In this document: in pieces, positions 37,138 through 47,338 of the stretch
Position numbering within the stretch: the first letter of the stretch is position 1
Layout: every line of letters begins with the position of its first letter
Assembly: GCA_963576475.1 (NCBI GenBank)
Contig: OY754981.1
Location: forward strand, 22,820,839 to 22,884,838
Origin: Molanna angustata
Lineage: Eukaryota > Arthropoda > Insecta > Trichoptera > Molannidae
Length of the DNA: 64,000 nucleotides
Direction: 5' to 3'
Program-made: the position numbers and the translations under genes
The notes under the pieces: model-generated
What the model saw: only the letters and a program-made list of their open reading frames with translations
What the model was told of the DNA's origin: nothing
Database searches by the model: none

Positions 37138-40038
37138 ATGACTTTGAACATTTATCTCCAAAATGTACGAGGTCTTCGAACGAAAACTCATGTACTTTAT
37201 CAGAATGTATTATCTGAAGAATACGACATCATTTTATTGAATGAAAGTTGGTTAAATGACAATACATTTAACAATGAGCTAATGGACAACAGATATGAAA
37301 TATTTCGTAGAGACCGATGCTACGGAAAAATGGGCGGGGGTGTGCTTATTTCTATCAGAAAAAACCTTAACCCCCAACTGTTCGACGTAGGATCATCAAC
37401 TGAAAGTCTTTGGGTGAAGATTTCCATTAAACCAAATTCTAATACATCCAAATTTCTATACATATGTTGCTTATATCTTCCAAAAAATTCTGCCTTCAAT
37501 TCTAACTTAGAAAACTTTCTCGAAAAATGCACATTACATATGACGAATCACCCCAATGATCTCTTCCTTATTACGGGAGATTTCAACCTACCGGATATAC
37601 TCTGGCAAAACTCTTCTGATGCTGCATACTTTATACCTACAAATTTTTCCTCAGCAGCAAGCTCCCTGCTTATTGACACAGCTGATTTCAATGACTTGAA
37701 ACAATTTAATGGAATAAAAAATGCTATGGGCCGTTCACTTGACTTAATTTTCTCAAATTACTCAAATATCACTGTCAAATCATGCCATTATCCGTTGATA
37801 CCTGAAGATGTTTTTCATAAATCAGTTATAATCGAATTTCTCCTCACCTACCCTCCCCCTCTATCTGAAAATAAAAAAAAAATATATCTATTTAACAAAT
37901 GTAACTATACCAGCTTTAAAAATGACTTAACCCAGATAAACTGGAATCAACTATTCCTCGGCCTGGATATCGAGTTAGCAGTTGAGAAATTTTATGAAAT
38001 AATGCAAATATTAGTAGATATCCACATTCCCACTAAACAACCCGGCTCATCCACCTACCCACCCTGGTTTTCACCAGCGTTAATTAGAATAACCAAGGAA
38101 AAACATAAATATTTCAAAAAATATAAAAAACACCAAAGACCGGGTGACTATAACTCATTTTCTACTTTAAGGAAAAGACACCAAAGAATAAATAAAGAAT
38201 GCTTTAAAAACTACATTGAAAAAACGCAATCAAATATAACTAAAAATCCAAAAAGCTTCTGGACTTATATTAACTCGAAAAAGGAAAATATTAACACCAT
38301 TCCTACAGAAGTATTCTTCAATGACCTAAATAATGGTGAAAAAATTTGTGATGTGTTCCTCAAATACTTTTCCTCCATCTTCGACCACCCACCCCCCGCA
38401 TTGCAATTAAATTCACTCCAAGACACATATCATGAAAATATATCGGAAGGAATGTGTTCAATCTCATTTGATATAAACAAAATTTTTATATATTTAAAAA
38501 ATCTCAATATTCAGAAAGGTCCGGGACCAGATTCAATACCAGCAATTATTTTAAAAGAGTGTGCCGAAATACTTGCATACCCTTTGAAGTACCTATTCCA
38601 GCTATCATTCAACAGTGGAATTATGCCGAATAAATGGAAGACTGCTTTTATTTCTCCAATTTTTAAATCTGGCAACCGTTCTGATGTAAAAAATTACCGA
38701 CCCATATCTAAAACCAATATAATAAGTAAAGTCTTTGAAAAAATTGTTTATGATCAAATAATTCCCTTTGTTAAACGCAATATCTCTACTGATCAACATG
38801 GTTTTATTCCGGGTCGATCCACCACCAGCAATTTGCTGGAATTCACTAACTTTGTGACAAACGCAATTGATAAAAATATCCAAGTCGATGCTGTGTACAC
38901 GGATTACAGCAAGGCGTTTGATCTGTTGAATCATCATATCTTAATTCAAAAATTAAAAAAATTTGGCTTCCATGGAGATCTTCTAAGATGGCTCACTTCA
39001 TATATCCGCAATAGATCTCAGGCAGTTGTGACCGGTGGCTATACATCTAATTGGATTACCACTCCATGCGGCGTTCCACAGGGCACACTGCTGGCCCCTA
39101 TCCTTTTTAATATATATGTAAACGACATCACCTCTTGTTTCAAATTTGTCAAAGTAATAATATATGCAGATGACATGAAGCTCTATACAAAAATAAATAG
39201 TGTTCAAGACTGCCGTAAATTTCAACAGGATCTAGAGCATCTTCAAACATACTGTAAAATAAATTCTCTTAACTTAAACCCACAAAAATGTCAAATTATC
39301 ACGTTTACAAAAAAAAAGAATAAAATCTTCTTTTCCTATAAACTTAATAATTCCCCTATACCTAGAAAAGAATCGGTGAAAGACCTAGGAATTATTATGG
39401 ATAGTAAACTGTCATTTGACGATCACATGAATAATATAAGTAAAAAAGCCAATAAAATGTTGGGCTTCATCATCAGGAACTGTAAACCTTTTTCAAATAT
39501 TGAATGCCTCAAAATTCTATATACATCTATGGTAAGAAGTCATCTGGAGTACGGATCGCAAATTTGGAACCCGATGTATCTTAAGTACATAAATAGACTG
39601 GATAGTGTACAAAAACGCTTCCTCAAACACCTCATCTATAAATCTGGCTGTCGGGAACTAATGGGCCCGCATAATCATATAAATAACGTGTACTTAGCTG
39701 AATCAAAATTTAATTTACCATCACTATCATCTAGACGAATAACTGCAGACTCACTATTTTTGTTTAAACTATTTCATAACATCATTGATTGTCCAAATTT
39801 ATTAGAAAATATCTCACTTCACATTCCAAACCGCAATGTCAGATCAAAACCTACTTTTTCTATTTCACACTCTAAAACTAATCTTAGGAAAAATTTCTTT
39901 ACTAACCGGGCCACCTCCAATTTTAACAACCTGCTCAATAACATTGACTTTTTTCATACTCAATCTCTACACTCGTTCAAAATTGCGATAAAGCGCCAAC
40001 TTTGCACTGATAACATAACTCAAAATTCCACTCTCTAG
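37138..40038 (+). CDS. Non-LTR ORF2 protein: AP endonuclease and reverse transcriptase (966 aa, intact)
   Basis: Residues 1-240 are an APE-type endonuclease: LQNVRGLRTK (Asn), LLNESWL (Glu), ITGDFNLPDI, RSLDLIFSN and, for the last motif, EDVFHKSV with the catalytic His but without the usual SDH triplet, a common Jockey/CR1 form. RT follows: KGPGPDSIP (about 462), NYRPIS (about 520), HGFIPGRSTTSNL, motif A YTDYSKAFDLLNH, motif B GVPQGTLLAPILFN, motif C YADD. After the palm come VKDLGIIMDSKLSF, the HLEYGSQIWNP thumb segment and a C-terminal tail (SLSSRRITADSLFL). No RNase H. Codons and frame are intact, and with the poly(A) tail the copy could be recent and active. Jockey group is favoured over CR1 because of the tail. 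Confidence 0.93.
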   Translation: MTLNIYLQNVRGLRTKTHVLYQNVLSEEYDIILLNESWLNDNTFNNELMDNRYEIFRRDRCYGKMGGGVLISIRKNLNPQLFDVGSSTESLWVKISIKPNSNTSKFLYICCLYLPKNSAFNSNLENFLEKCTLHMTNHPNDLFLITGDFNLPDILWQNSSDAAYFIPTNFSSAASSLLIDTADFNDLKQFNGIKNAMGRSLDLIFSNYSNITVKSCHYPLIPEDVFHKSVIIEFLLTYPPPLSENKKKIYLFNKCNYTSFKNDLTQINWNQLFLGLDIELAVEKFYEIMQILVDIHIPTKQPGSSTYPPWFSPALIRITKEKHKYFKKYKKHQRPGDYNSFSTLRKRHQRINKECFKNYIEKTQSNITKNPKSFWTYINSKKENINTIPTEVFFNDLNNGEKICDVFLKYFSSIFDHPPPALQLNSLQDTYHENISEGMCSISFDINKIFIYLKNLNIQKGPGPDSIPAIILKECAEILAYPLKYLFQLSFNSGIMPNKWKTAFISPIFKSGNRSDVKNYRPISKTNIISKVFEKIVYDQIIPFVKRNISTDQHGFIPGRSTTSNLLEFTNFVTNAIDKNIQVDAVYTDYSKAFDLLNHHILIQKLKKFGFHGDLLRWLTSYIRNRSQAVVTGGYTSNWITTPCGVPQGTLLAPILFNIYVNDITSCFKFVKVIIYADDMKLYTKINSVQDCRKFQQDLEHLQTYCKINSLNLNPQKCQIITFTKKKNKIFFSYKLNNSPIPRKESVKDLGIIMDSKLSFDDHMNNISKKANKMLGFIIRNCKPFSNIECLKILYTSMVRSHLEYGSQIWNPMYLKYINRLDSVQKRFLKHLIYKSGCRELMGPHNHINNVYLAESKFNLPSLSSRRITADSLFLFKLFHNIIDCPNLLENISLHIPNRNVRSKPTFSISHSKTNLRKNFFTNRATSNFNNLLNNIDFFHTQSLHSFKIAIKRQLCTDNITQNSTL

Positions 40039-40346
40039 TATATGCATGAATGTATTATTTATGTGTCACCATAATGGTTGCAACACCTTCTTCGTTGATC
40101 CTTAAGCGAGTTAGAATCCCATATTATGATTCTAGAATACATACAATCCTCTCTGTACTATTCCCTGTATGTTTCAGGTGTGTTCCTATAATTTTGTTTT
40201 TTTCTCATTTTTCGTAAATTGTATGTTAAGCTTTTAAAATTATTTGATTTGATGTCCTATTATTATGTACTGTAGTCTACATTTACTTGTTTTTTTTTTC
40301 ATTGTATTTAATATCATTATGCTCTACTGTACTGTTGGATATCCAA

Positions 40347-40375
40347 AATAAATAAAAAAAAAAAAAAAAAAAAAA
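40347..40375 (+). terminator. Poly(A) signal and tail of the Jockey-group element
   Basis: Overlapping AATAAA at 40,347-40,356 passes directly into an A run to 40,375, followed by TATATATTTC. This marks the 3' end of the retrotransposed RNA. Confidence 0.85.
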
Positions 40376-40376
40376 T

Positions 40377-41050
40377 ATATATTTCATAGCCGACATCAAT
40401 AATACTTACTTGAAGTACAATTATATGGATGTCGCAGTCAATCCACATTTTTAATATAAATTAAACAATTTAAAAAAATTCAAAAACATCCTTTAAATAT
40501 TACATCATTAATTTAGGGAATGTATGAGAATGCATTGCAGTTGTAGGTACTTGTTTCAATAACATATTCATTCTATCAAAATAATCGAAGTTCATCAACT
40601 GATTGTAAAACAAAAAAAAATATTAGTTTGTGTTATTTTGTAAAAGTCAATACAATTTCTACGTATTGACGAGTTACCTTGTTCATAAAATGTCGAATAT
40701 ATAAAGAGTTTGATTGTCACCACATTGGTTGGGAGATGGGAAAATTTCGTTTCATTGTCCCATGTTTGAAACGATTTAAAAAATAACCTATTTAGGAAAG
40801 TTTTGTCGGATAGATCGAAATTACCTCCGCCCTTTATTCACAGAGTAGCGCAGTTGCGGATATATACACACTATGTACGTTATACGGGAAATGGTTGTGA
40901 CATCAGAGTAAATTAAAATTTCACAAAGTTAATGGCTTTTGAATGTGAACGGACACAGCTAATACGTGGTCACACGTTTTTTGAAAATTTATTGGGATTT
41001 TGAAATTTTTTTATATAATTACTAAATACTTACACCATCGAATAAATCAT
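40377..41050. other. AT-rich sequence, nothing recognised
   Basis: No intact ORF. Weak coding-like words around 40,720-41,000 (for example FERTQLIRGHTFFE in one frame) are broken by stops and match no family I can name. Confidence 0.4.
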
Positions 41051-41055
41051 TAATT

Positions 41056-41271
41056 TAAATTATTTATATTGACTTAACAATAAGACACTATAGTTTTACT
41101 TCCACTCAATAAATTAACTTTTATAAATTAATTATTGTAACGTTTTCGGACTTTCGTCCATCATCAGCAACGTCGTTACTTAAACGTTACAATAATTAAT
41201 TTATAAAAGTTAATTTACTGAGTGGAAGTAAAACTATAGTGTCTTATTGTTAAGTCAATATAAATAATTTA
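41056..41271. repeat. Near-perfect 90-bp inverted repeat around a hammerhead-like core
   Basis: Arms 41,056-41,145 and 41,182-41,271 are reverse complements, with one difference seen (CAATAAA against CAGTAAA). The 36-bp centre (41,146-41,181) contains most of a hammerhead ribozyme core. Inverted terminal arrangements are typical of Penelope-like pseudo-LTRs, but no coding sequence is adjacent. Confidence 0.85.
41134..41171 (-). ncRNA. Hammerhead ribozyme motif, minimal type I, all core positions present
   Basis: On the minus strand: stem-I strand GTTG, CTGATGA, stem II GGAC-GAAA-GTCC, GAAA, a 2-bp stem III (AC/GT), the NUH triplet TTA, then CAAT pairing with GTTG (one G-T). All invariant core positions are kept. 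Such minimal ribozymes are described from Penelope-like elements, where they act as dimers. Cleavage is predicted after the A at 41,138. Confidence 0.65.
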
Positions 41272-41279
41272 CAATGGCA

Positions 41280-42820
41280 TTCCACAGTGTGAATAATAAG
41301 AACTTTGAAAACTCATTAATTTAGATTACCATAAAATATGCAATTAATTTCACATATTATGTATTAGGATAAATGTTTTTATTTTAATTGTTACCAGTAG
41401 GTTTATTGCTTATTTTTCTGAAAATTACAAATATTCCTAAATATTTAAATGAAAGCTTTTTTTCAGATACCAAGTTAAGAACAAAATTGTGCGCTACTTC
41501 ACAAAAACATTTATGTCAGAAAATCGGCATTTTTCGATATGCGACAGAAACGTTCCATGTTCTGTTTTCAAATTCGACCAGGCGCGCGCTTCTGTCAAAT
41601 CGAATGAATATTGAAATATTAAACAGTTTGATCAAACTACACAGTCGGTTATGCAGTTACATAGAAACCTACTTCATCGGACTGAAAGCTTACCCAGATT
41701 GGGCACGTTCGAAATTTGAATTTTAAGTCAATGTATTCTGAATGGTCAATTTTAGAAAAACGGAATTGAATGCATTCGTCATTCATTCTTTCCATGAAGC
41801 CAAACCATTAAGTAATAAAGTATTTTTTCTTGGTACATATTATGTTAAGGCATCACTTCTGGTCTGAATTTGTTATAAGTATATTTTCTTGGTTAGTTAA
41901 GATTGCTTGCAGAATAAACAAAATACATATTTGCATTTCATCAAAATATTAGAAGGCAATATTTCAAACAAGCTTGTCATTATATGTATGTACTTATTTA
42001 TAAAATAATATTTATACTTCAAATGACCTAAAGTAAATTTATTTTGTTGGCAAGTGTAGCTGCGCAAACTTTCCCCTTGCACGTTCATAATTTGATGATG
42101 TTTTCCGAGATCTACATATATACATACATAAATCATAGAATACTAGTGTGTAAGAAAGTAGGAAGATGAATAAAATATAAGTATGAGATTCTATCTTTCT
42201 CTGTCTTACATTTTTTATATCATAGTTTTTAATTCCAACCTGTATCGTATGCACTCTTTCGAGATACCTCTCGAGAAATTGACGCAAAATAGTTCTTAAA
42301 ACTTGAAAAATCATTACTCTCCACTAACACATAGTAGTGGATAGAAAAACACCTACAGTCTACAAAATGTCGAAAAAAATGTCTCGACCAAGTTGAAGAT
42401 AGTTATATTGTGTTCTTAGAAAGTCTGTGTCGTGAACGAGATAAATTTTATTATTACTGCTATTTAATATTATTTCGTAATGAATACCTAAGTTTAAAGA
42501 GTCAGGGAGGTTTCAAGGTACGTGAGAATTTGAGCCGACAAAAGAGCCCGGTTTTTAAAGTTGAGTCAAAAAAGAAATAACCAATTTTAATACTATAAAC
42601 ATGTAATAAAATGAATATGTAATAAGTACTAATTCATAAATCGAGTTGAGGGCCAACTGATTAGTTCTTTACTTTAGAAACAAAAAATCAATGTGTTTTT
42701 CATAGAATACAATTGCAGAAAATGTATTTTTATTTTGTATTATTTAAGATATTCTTCTATTTATTTACAGCATTTCTGCACTGGAATTTTTAACTATTTA
42801 TACTTCAGAATATTGTCGTC
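41280..42820. other. AT-rich sequence without a supportable gene
   Basis: A 112-codon frame at 41,388-41,726 has no start context, domain or repeat partner I recognise, so I do not call it. Nothing else stands out. Confidence 0.4.
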
Positions 42821-42821
42821 C

Positions 42822-42895
42822 TTCGTGGTTAAGTTGGTAAGTATCTGACTGCTGATCCAAGGGTCCCGGGTTCGATCCCCGGTGGATACACAGTT
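42822..42895 (+). mobile_element. tRNA-like SINE head or tRNA pseudogene
   Basis: A box TGGTTAAGTTGG, B box GGTTCGATCCC and a perfect T stem (CCGGG-TTCGATC-CCCGG) are present. The acceptor strands (GTCCTTC and TGGATAC) pair at only a few positions and the anticodon stem is poor, so it cannot be a working tRNA. CTGCTGA in the anticodon loop would read GCT (Ser). A SINE body probably continues to about 43,010 but its end is not clear. Confidence 0.6.
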
Positions 42896-43187
42896 TTTAA
42901 TTGTGTTTTCAGTCTGGATTTGTGAGAATGTGGCAACTTAATATTGGGTGCGTGATAAATAATTATTTAACATAGAAACTGTTAGTTGTCCGAGAATCTA
43001 CATAAAAAAATCTACGGTGAAAATGCTTGTTAAAACTGTTTCCAACATTAATGAATTTGAATTGTGACTGCTATACATGTTGCATAATATTAAGGCGTTA
43101 TTTACACTGGTATTAGATTGATTTCATATTTATTTAACTTCATATATTAAAATAAAACACATTTATAATTTACTTCCACTTGGATTA

Positions 43188-43232
43188 ATTTGACATACTA
43201 GTTTCGCTCTAGACGAGCATCTTCAGATTAGG
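43188..43232 (-). ncRNA. Hammerhead-like core, probably relic
   Basis: On the minus strand: CTGAAGA, stem II GCTC-GTCTA-GAGC, GAAA, minimal stem III CT/AG and NUH triplet GTA. The flanks that should make stem I (CCTAAT and TGTCA) do not pair directly, so activity is doubtful. It sits next to a GGAAT-type repeat. Likely a Penelope-like terminus. Confidence 0.45.
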
Positions 43233-43235
43233 AAT

Positions 43236-43348
43236 GGAATTGGGATATAGGAATGGAATGTAGGAAAGTAATGGAATTTGGAATAGTAGGAATGGAATGG
43301 AATGAAAGTACGTATGGAATGGAATAGGAATGGAATGGAATCTAATGG
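43236..43348 (+). repeat. (GGAAT)n-type pentanucleotide repeat
   Basis: Irregular GGAAT/GGAATGGAAT units with TA interruptions over about 110 bp, ending at TGGAATTCC. Confidence 0.85.
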
Positions 43349-43414
43349 AATTCCATCAAGTATTGTCTATGGAAAAAGGAAATAAAATATTTAATTTCAC
43401 TTGTTCTCCATTTC

Positions 43415-44068
43415 AACGTATGTATGTCAAGATAGGATAGTATGGAGGAAGATCCTTTTTTCCTACCCAGAATATAAAAATAGCATGATGGTATGTATGT
43501 TTGTTTGGAGATGAAGTATCAAACTATTAAGTCTTCTTACATATTGTGTATAGGCGACTGCCATACAAAATGTATGAAGCGATGTCGTCACTAAATTCAA
43601 TTTTTAAAAAAATTGTTAAAAAAAAATTGAGATCTTCTACTACAATGTTTATATTTTTTATAGAAAATTAAATTATCTAGTTGGGGTATTTCGGCTTTTT
43701 TCGATAATTGTAAAAGTTTTGGAAATATAGGCAGTTAAACTCATAAATTTATCATAAAAAAAATATTTTTCTTAATAAAAAATGTTTGAAAAACCCTGGA
43801 ATTTTTTTGAAAAAACTAATTTGAGATTTTGTATTTTTCTATGTTTGTACCAATTTTCAGCGTTCTAGCGTTTATGGTTTCTGAGATATATGGAAAAATA
43901 AAATAAAAATTCAAAAGTTGATAACCCCTGACTGAAACAAAAATTCAAAATTTCGAGTATAAAAGTTTTGTAGGCCTGTAAATGTTTATATATTCTGAAA
44001 TTTTAGGCTCTGTAAATTGAGCGGATCAAAAGTTATAAGGGGGGGACGGACACACACACAGACACACA

Positions 44069-44123
<55 letters not shown>

Positions 44124-44326
44124 ACGAAATGTTCTACTCCGAATTCTGAGTAAATCCGTGTATGGAACATATATGCTGCGAAGCCTCTAAGTTGGTGTTT
44201 TTTGACTTCAAAGTTGGAAAAGCCGTGAAAAAAGTAGACCTCTCCATACAATTCTCGCGTATTCTGGCTTGATACATTGTCGATATGTTAAGAGAACAAA
44301 GTTCTCCTGAACAAATCGACAGTTGA
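43415..44326 (-). mobile_element. Helitron-like copy H11, minus strand, 3'-truncated
   Basis: Its 5' end (reverse complement TCAACTGTCGATTTG) lies at 44,326, with the inner hairpin GGAGAAC-TTT-GTTCTCT. It runs leftwards to GTCAAGATAGGATAG and then breaks off, without the 3' terminus. It shares private variants with H12, such as CATACAAAATG for the usual CATACAAATTG. Confidence 0.85.
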
Positions 44327-44355
44327 ACAAGAAGATAAATAAAAAAAAATATTTA

Positions 44356-45351
44356 TCCAACTGTCGATTTTTTCAGGAGAACTTTGTTCTCTTAACAAAA
44401 CGTTCTTTGTTCCAACTTTGTTCTTTGTTCCAACTTTGAAGTCAAAAAACACCAACTTAGAGGCTTCGCAGCATATATGTTCCATACACGGATTTACTCA
44501 GAATTCGGAGTAGAACATTTCGTGTGTCTGTGTGTGTGTGTGTGTGTGTGTGTCTGTGTGTCTGTGTGTCTGTGTGTGTGTCCGTCCCCCCTTTATAACT
44601 TTTGATCCGCTCAATTTACAGAGCCTAAAATTTCAGAATATATAAACAGTTACAGGCCTACAAAACTTTTATACTCGGAATTTTGAATTTTTGTTTCAGT
44701 CAGGGGTTATCAACTTTTGAATTTTTATTTTATTTTTCCATATATCTCAGAAACCATAAACGCTAGAACGCTGAAAATTGGTACAAACATAGAAAAATAC
44801 AAAATCTCAAATTATTTTTTTCAAAAAAATTCCAGGGTTTCTCAAACATTTTTTATTAAGAAAAATATTTTTTTTATGATAAATTTATGAGTTTAACTGC
44901 CTATATTTCCAAAACTTTTACAATTATCGAAAAAAGCCGAAATACCCCAACTAGATAATTTAATTTTCTATAAAAAATACAAACATTGTAGTAGAAGATC
45001 TCAATTTTTTTTTAACAATTTTTTTAAAAATTGAATTTAGTGACGACATCGCTTCATACATTTTGTATGGCAGTCGCCTATACACAATATGTAAGAAGAC
45101 TTAATAGTTTGATACTTCATCTCCAAACATACATACATACCATCATGCTATTTGCATATTCTGGGTAGGAAAAAGAAGCTTCCTCCATACTATCCTATCT
45201 TGACATACACACCTACATATGTTGTATAGAAAACAAAATATCTGAAAATATTCAATAATTTGTATCTATGGGTTTATAGTTTGGTACATATTCTTCAACT
45301 ATACATACTATCGCTATCGACAGTTGGATCTCATGTGTTACATGCAACTAG
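44356..45351 (+). mobile_element. Helitron-like copy H12, full length (996 bp)
   Basis: A|TCCAACTGTCGATTTTTTC ... CATGCAACTAG|T. The 5' hairpin keeps GAGAAC-TTT-GTTCTC, but the second outer arm is altered (AACAAAACG) and TTGTTCCAACTTTG is duplicated nearby. Only 29 bp of A/T-rich DNA separates it from H11, which it mirrors for nearly its entire length. Confidence 0.9.
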
Positions 45352-45359
45352 TATATTTG

Positions 45360-46250
45360 AAAAGAGTAGCTGAAGACCGAGCAAATAAGCAGATTTATGA
45401 ATTAGTACATTTGTTAAATGTCAAAAAAGGGTCTTGTCAACCGAAACGATCGTCATTATACAAGGTTTATATATGTGTACAACCATAATCGATTTTGTTA
45501 GATTAAAAAAAAAACAAGTAGGAATATTGTGTTCATTTTTGTACCTTAATACGGTCCATAGTATTTCATTGCGGTGTTTCTCTGACAAAAATAATAACAT
45601 TTTGAGTGGACTGTTGATAACTTCAAGTGAAACTTTAATCTGACGCTAACAATGGAACGTAGCCAACAATGAAAGATTTTATTATAAAGTATAAATCAAA
45701 CGTAGGTAGGCATATCTTATTTATTATATGACAACACAAATCAATATTTTGCTTCTAATGTGTTTAATTTCTAACCGACGTGAAGTTTTTTTATGTATTT
45801 TTAGCAATTTCTTTTTCATTTCGATGATTCTTGATTACAAAGGAGGTATCTTTTAATCGCCATCTTTCTGGAACCTTCTTCTCAACGGTGATTGGAAGAC
45901 GACAGAGGGAGGCCCTTCTTAGCTGTTCAGATTCGCGTCGCCACAATATAAAAAACGTTGGAATACGGTCGGCCTTTGAAACTCCAAGAAAACATTTTAA
46001 GATGGTACCGCCAGAAGAAGAAGACCACCGGAATATATAGGGATTATAGCCCAAGAACCGAGGACAGTAGACGAAGACGCAGAAAACATACCCCATCTTT
46101 ATGTGGGACAATTGCTGAGAAAAAGTATAAAAGAAGACGAAGAAGGTCTGCCTTCGTGTATCAGTTGTCTTGATATCTGACTCCTGAGTCAAAAGTTCTG
46201 GGTTCAGCGCTTGGAAATTGAAAAATCAAATATTTAATCCAATAATATAC
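45360..46250. other. No recognised gene; one unexplained frame
   Basis: 45,791-46,192 is open on the minus strand (133 codons) and partly open on the plus strand (45,831-46,040). Neither reading shows a known domain and GAAG/AGAAG repeats explain part of it. 46,165-46,212 (TATCTGACTCCTGAGTC ... TCTGGGTTC) weakly resembles the tRNA-like element at 42,822. Confidence 0.35.
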
Positions 46251-46254
46251 AGCT

Positions 46255-46530
46255 AAACTTAATTAATCGAATTGCAAAACTTAAATGGCAAAAACTAGCT
46301 CATGTTGCTAGAGGGGGAATGGACAGATGAGCTACCAGAATTCTGAAATTGAGAGCATGGTATGTGAAAAGGTGAATAGACCAGCCTCAGAAAAAAGGAC
46401 CGATGATATTGCACCCGTCGCTGGAAGGATATGGGTCCAAAACCCAAAAAAAACGAATACTTATGTAGAAGAGACCTGCATCTAGCAGTAGAGAGATGGA
46501 TGAAGGAATAAGAAGAAACTTAACTTCCTA
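46255..46530 (+). pseudogene. RTE-like C-terminal relic, heavily decayed
   Basis: Across stops and frameshifts the plus strand reads NRIAKLKWQKLAHVARGGMD and later QPQKKGPMILHPSLEG. These correspond to the KLKWQWAGHIAR and GRP-rich positions of RTE C-termini (compare KLKWQWAGHLSR at about 25,730). No intact frame. Confidence 0.6.
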
Positions 46531-46539
46531 TAAGACCAA

Positions 46540-47330
46540 TGCGAAAAAATCAGCTAGATCGGATTTCGCGAGTTTGCTTGTAGGCATACACGACTAATGG
46601 AAATAATTTGAATATTTTTGTATGAAATGGTTCAATTGTTCAATTCTGATCTCACTTCAGTAGGGTTCACATATGGAAGCAGTTGTAGGTTCTACAACTA
46701 TCATCACGGAATTAAGCGATCGTGTTACAAACAACTCTTCGACTCCATGTAAATGTTAATCAAAGAAACTTTAACTGAGAATCCTCACTGTACATTATTA
46801 TTATTTTACCGATGCACAACTTATGTACAAGTTGAGCGAGACACAATGTTCAAAACTATCGAATAACAAATTATTCACAGTCAACTACAAATAAGCGATA
46901 AAACGAAGTAACATAGTAAATATTTGAATTGTGATGTATATTTCATGAAAGATGTGAATTTATCTTTTATATAAGCTTCACCAAACATTCTTTAAAACTA
47001 ATGTATTATTATCAAATTAATAATAATTAAAATATCAAAGTTGATTCAAGTCCACACTGCTTAGTAAACCAGCAGAAAGAATTAAAATATAGCTGATAGT
47101 CCACATTCCAGAAGGTCGCTAACTTTAGAGAAATAGACAGTATCGGCCTTCAGCCGGTTTAAAAAGAAGAGGAATAGTTCATTTGCTACTTTTGTTAAAG
47201 TAATAAAGCTCTTTTTAGAGTTTTCTTAAATTTTTTCGTGTCAGAAGTTAAATATAAGCTAAGTTGATGTTTTAAACATTTTATTATGAACTTTTATTGA
47301 TGTTGTCAAAACTCTCTTTCTGTAAAAAAT
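46540..47330. other. AT-rich sequence, nothing recognised
   Basis: No ORF above background, no tRNA boxes, and no inverted or tandem repeat of note. Confidence 0.4.
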
Positions 47331-47338
47331 AATGTCTT

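Larger units (their letters stand above)
35291..40375 (+). mobile_element. Jockey-group non-LTR retrotransposon, both ORFs open, poly(A) tail
   Basis: A 5' UTR of about 460 bp, ORF1 (35,755-36,762), a 375-bp spacer, ORF2 (37,138-40,038), a 315-bp 3' UTR with AATAAA, and a poly(A) run (40,354-40,375). The bases after the tail (TATATATTTCATAGCC) resemble the (TA)n end before the element, so it probably inserted into the same TA array. The exact 5' end is not certain. This is one of two elements in the window that look coding-competent. Confidence 0.88.

Noticed and set aside
40700..41000. Possible decayed RT or host coding words
   Set aside because: Frames are broken and I could not name a family from the residual words.
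41388..41726. 112-codon ORF as a host gene exon
   Set aside because: No recognisable domain, splice context or start. Length is within chance for this window.
42822..42895. Functional tRNA gene
   Set aside because: The T arm and A/B boxes are good, but the acceptor and anticodon stems do not pair, so it is a SINE head or pseudogene.
45791..46192. 133-codon minus ORF and overlapping plus ORFs
   Set aside because: Open frames on both strands over a GAAG-rich stretch. I could not match either to a family, so it is listed only as unexplained sequence.
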